Below, piece after piece: positions 62,578-64,000 of a stretch of DNA of 64,000 nucleotides. Within the stretch, counting starts at the first letter, position 1; every line of letters starts with the position of its first letter. Origin of the DNA: Photobacterium sp. CCB-ST2H9 (GTDB lineage Bacteria > Pseudomonadota > Gammaproteobacteria > Enterobacterales > Vibrionaceae); NCBI RefSeq assembly GCF_023151555.2, contig NZ_CP100425.1, forward strand, positions 2,542,001-2,606,000, in the 5' to 3' direction. The notes under the pieces were generated by a model. The model was not told where the DNA came from. It was given only the letters and a program-made list of their open reading frames with translations, and did not search any database. The position numbers were made by a program, and so were the translations under genes.

Positions 62578-63155
62578 TATATATCTCTAATAATTTTACC
62601 AGGTACACCCGCAATCAAAACGTTCGGAGGATATTTCTTATTAACGATTGTGGCAGCAGCAACCACGCTTCTTTCGGAAACTTTTGAGCCAGCGAGAATA
62701 CGACATCCACATCCTATCCAAACATCACTTTCTATTGTTATAGGTTTCAATGTCAGCCTGTTATATTTAATTGGCTGATTTAAATCATCCCAAGAATGTT
62801 CAAATGATATAAAAGATGAATTATGTGCAATAGAAACATTATCACCAATATTAATACCACTCAATGCATCAATATATGTGAAATCATGAATGCTCACGTT
62901 ACTGCCAACATTTAAACTCTCTGCATTTTTAATAACAACAAACCGGCCAATATAAACGTTATCTCCAATTGATTTGCAAATAGACTTTAATATTGCATAT
63001 CTGAGCCCTATACCAATAGTTGTAGGTACAGTCGAGAAAAAATCAAATAGAAAACACCTAAAAGTTAAAGGAAAAAAAGATAAAAACCTTGATAAGGCAT
63101 TAATGAGAGATTTAAATAATTTAAACTTACCAGCCCCTCGCACAGAAGACCTCAT
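62577..63155 (-). CDS. Hexapeptide-repeat (left-handed beta-helix) acyltransferase
   Basis: The product has 192 residues. From about residue 60 the sequence shows imperfect hexapeptide repeats (IGDNVYIGRFVVIKNAESLNVGSNVSIHDF, INIGDNVSIAHNSSFISF, ITIESDVWIGCGCRILAGSKVSERSVVAAATIV). It ends in NKKYPPNVLIAGVPGKIIRDI, the standard ending of Vat/WcaF/NodL-type O-acetyltransferases. It probably acetylates a sugar of the repeat unit. The catalytic His is likely the one in IAHNSSF. The start overlaps the Wzy-like stop by 4 bp (ATGA). Confidence 0.85.
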   Translation of the reverse strand: MRSSVRGAGKFKLFKSLINALSRFLSFFPLTFRCFLFDFFSTVPTTIGIGLRYAILKSICKSIGDNVYIGRFVVIKNAESLNVGSNVSIHDFTYIDALSGINIGDNVSIAHNSSFISFEHSWDDLNQPIKYNRLTLKPITIESDVWIGCGCRILAGSKVSERSVVAAATIVNKKYPPNVLIAGVPGKIIRDI

Positions 63156-64000
63156 ATATTAAGAGAGCGTAACTTATATTTTTTAGAAAAAAACATAAAG
63201 AACACAATGGTTATAAGGAAAGATATATAAGCGGCAAACCATCCATTTATAAAATATGTAATGAAGTAATACCATATCAGATAGTCTACACCGCTACCTT
63301 TAAATCGACTTGAAATGAAAACACTTAAAAAAAGGCAAAAAAAAGCGTAAAAAATTGTTAATATTAAATTAGATGGACTCAATGCTAAATATGGTAGCAT
63401 TGTAGATGTAAATGCAGTATTCCTTCCTGTTTCCCCCAGCCAAAGTAATGATAGTATATTTGCTATCGGAAGCCCTTCCGCATCAAAAGTTCTATATATT
63501 GAGCTTTGTATCACCCCTTGCATGTATGCAGGCTGAATTTCATAATAATTTAGATTATCAAAATTTGCCATCACATAGTAAAGAGATGACAATGATTGAA
63601 ATCTGAAAATTATCTTATCTATAAAAACTCTTATAAAATCAATATAGTTATTCCAATCTAAAACTAATTCGTTGCCAGTTCGAATAGCCTCTCTGACAGC
63701 AAATAACCATGGAGATAAGGCCGCAAGAAGTACGGAGAAAATTATTATGACAAATATATACTTAAACTTTTTTCTGGAAATTAAATAGATTAAAAAAGTT
63801 AAACAAATAAAGGCTAAACCACCTAACCATCCCCTAGATAAGGTTGACACAACATAAATCAACAAGTTACTATAAAAAAACTTTTTTTTGTTCGAATATA
63901 GCAAAGTCACACTTAAATAGATTAAACACAAATAATCTGGATTTATGATAAGAAAAATGTATTTAACTGGATTGCTAGTCGTACCAATGACCCCTGCAAC
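63152..64000 (-). CDS. Wzy-like O-antigen/capsule polymerase, 5' end beyond window
   Basis: The frame is open through the right edge of the window, so the start is missing; about 282 codons are visible. The product is strongly hydrophobic with several membrane helices. It has a large external loop between about 63.5 and 63.7 kb (DNLNYYEIQPAYMQGVIQSSIYRTF) and a basic C-terminus (FSKKYKLRSLNI). Topology, AT-richness and position with glycosyltransferases fit the Wzy polymerase family, which shares little sequence. An O-antigen ligase is an alternative but less likely inside this cluster. Its stop overlaps the acyltransferase start. Confidence 0.72.
   Translation of the reverse strand, partial: VAGVIGTTSNPVKYIFLIINPDYLCLIYLSVTLLYSNKKKFFYSNLLIYVVSTLSRGWLGGLAFICLTFLIYLISRKKFKYIFVIIIFSVLLAALSPWLFAVREAIRTGNELVLDWNNYIDFIRVFIDKIIFRFQSLSSLYYVMANFDNLNYYEIQPAYMQGVIQSSIYRTFDAEGLPIANILSLLWLGETGRNTAFTSTMLPYLALSPSNLILTIFYAFFCLFLSVFISSRFKGSGVDYLIWYYFITYFINGWFAAYISFLITIVFFMFFSKKYKLRSLNI

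Overview
The window is a stretch of chromosome from a gamma-proteobacterium, almost certainly Vibrionaceae. The evidence is the gene neighbourhoods: nhaB-dsbB; alaA-yfbR-dgt-DTW-rhombosortase; ppiD-hupB-lon-clpX-clpP-tig; purF-cvpA-dedD-folC-accD-truA-fimV/hubP-asd-pdxB-fabB-mnmC. The proteins themselves also fit, for example a HubP-sized FimV and a fused LplT-acyltransferase. The fairly balanced base composition would suit Photobacterium, Grimontia or Enterovibrio relatives; the genus cannot be fixed from sequence reading alone.

Layout. 1-5.3 kb: the end of nhaB, dsbB, then small housekeeping genes (yecA-like, an NAD(P)-binding protein, dusC, an orphan ArsC-type reductase, and two CxxCxxCC cysteine-cluster proteins). 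5.4-9.7 kb: membrane-associated genes (Tim44-like, TM2) and a TetR regulator in front of a fused lysophospholipid flippase/acyltransferase. 9.9-14.7 kb: alaA, then a nucleotide-pool pair yfbR-dgt with overlapping stop and start, DTW/TapT, a rhombosortase and ComEA. 14.8-23.4 kb: the envelope and protein-quality-control block ppiD, hupB, lon, clpX, clpP and tig, all on the minus strand, mostly separate units with their own terminators. A heat-shock-type promoter precedes lon. 23.8-31.6 kb: tRNA-Arg(UCU), folD, galU, rfaH, rssB, a LysR regulator, a YIP1 protein and purF. Two PurR-like boxes precede folD and cvpA. 31.7-47.6 kb: cvpA to mnmC, including the 4.9-kb hubP/fimV gene with a 28-copy hexanucleotide repeat.

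47.7-64 kb is a surface-polysaccharide locus that runs out of the window. It holds a YjbE-like secreted peptide, ugd, a beta-CASP metallo-beta-lactamase protein, manB, manC, two wecA-type initiating transferases facing opposite directions, a second galU, a decayed second ugd, two GT4 glycosyltransferases, a nucleotide-sugar epimerase, a hexapeptide acyltransferase and a Wzy-like polymerase (5' end missing). From about 58 kb the DNA is much richer in A+T than the rest, as usual for exchanged O-antigen or capsule cassettes. GalU and Ugd make UDP-glucose and UDP-glucuronate, ManB and ManC make GDP-mannose, WecA loads the lipid carrier, the GT4 enzymes extend it and Wzy polymerises. RfaH, encoded at 26.3 kb, is the expected antiterminator of such an operon.

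No insertion sequence, prophage, CRISPR array or rRNA was seen. No clearly new multi-gene system was recognised. The most notable items are the ugd pseudogene with three independent lesions beside an intact paralogue, the unstable-looking EP repeat in HubP, and the tightly packed divergent TapT/rhombosortase starts.
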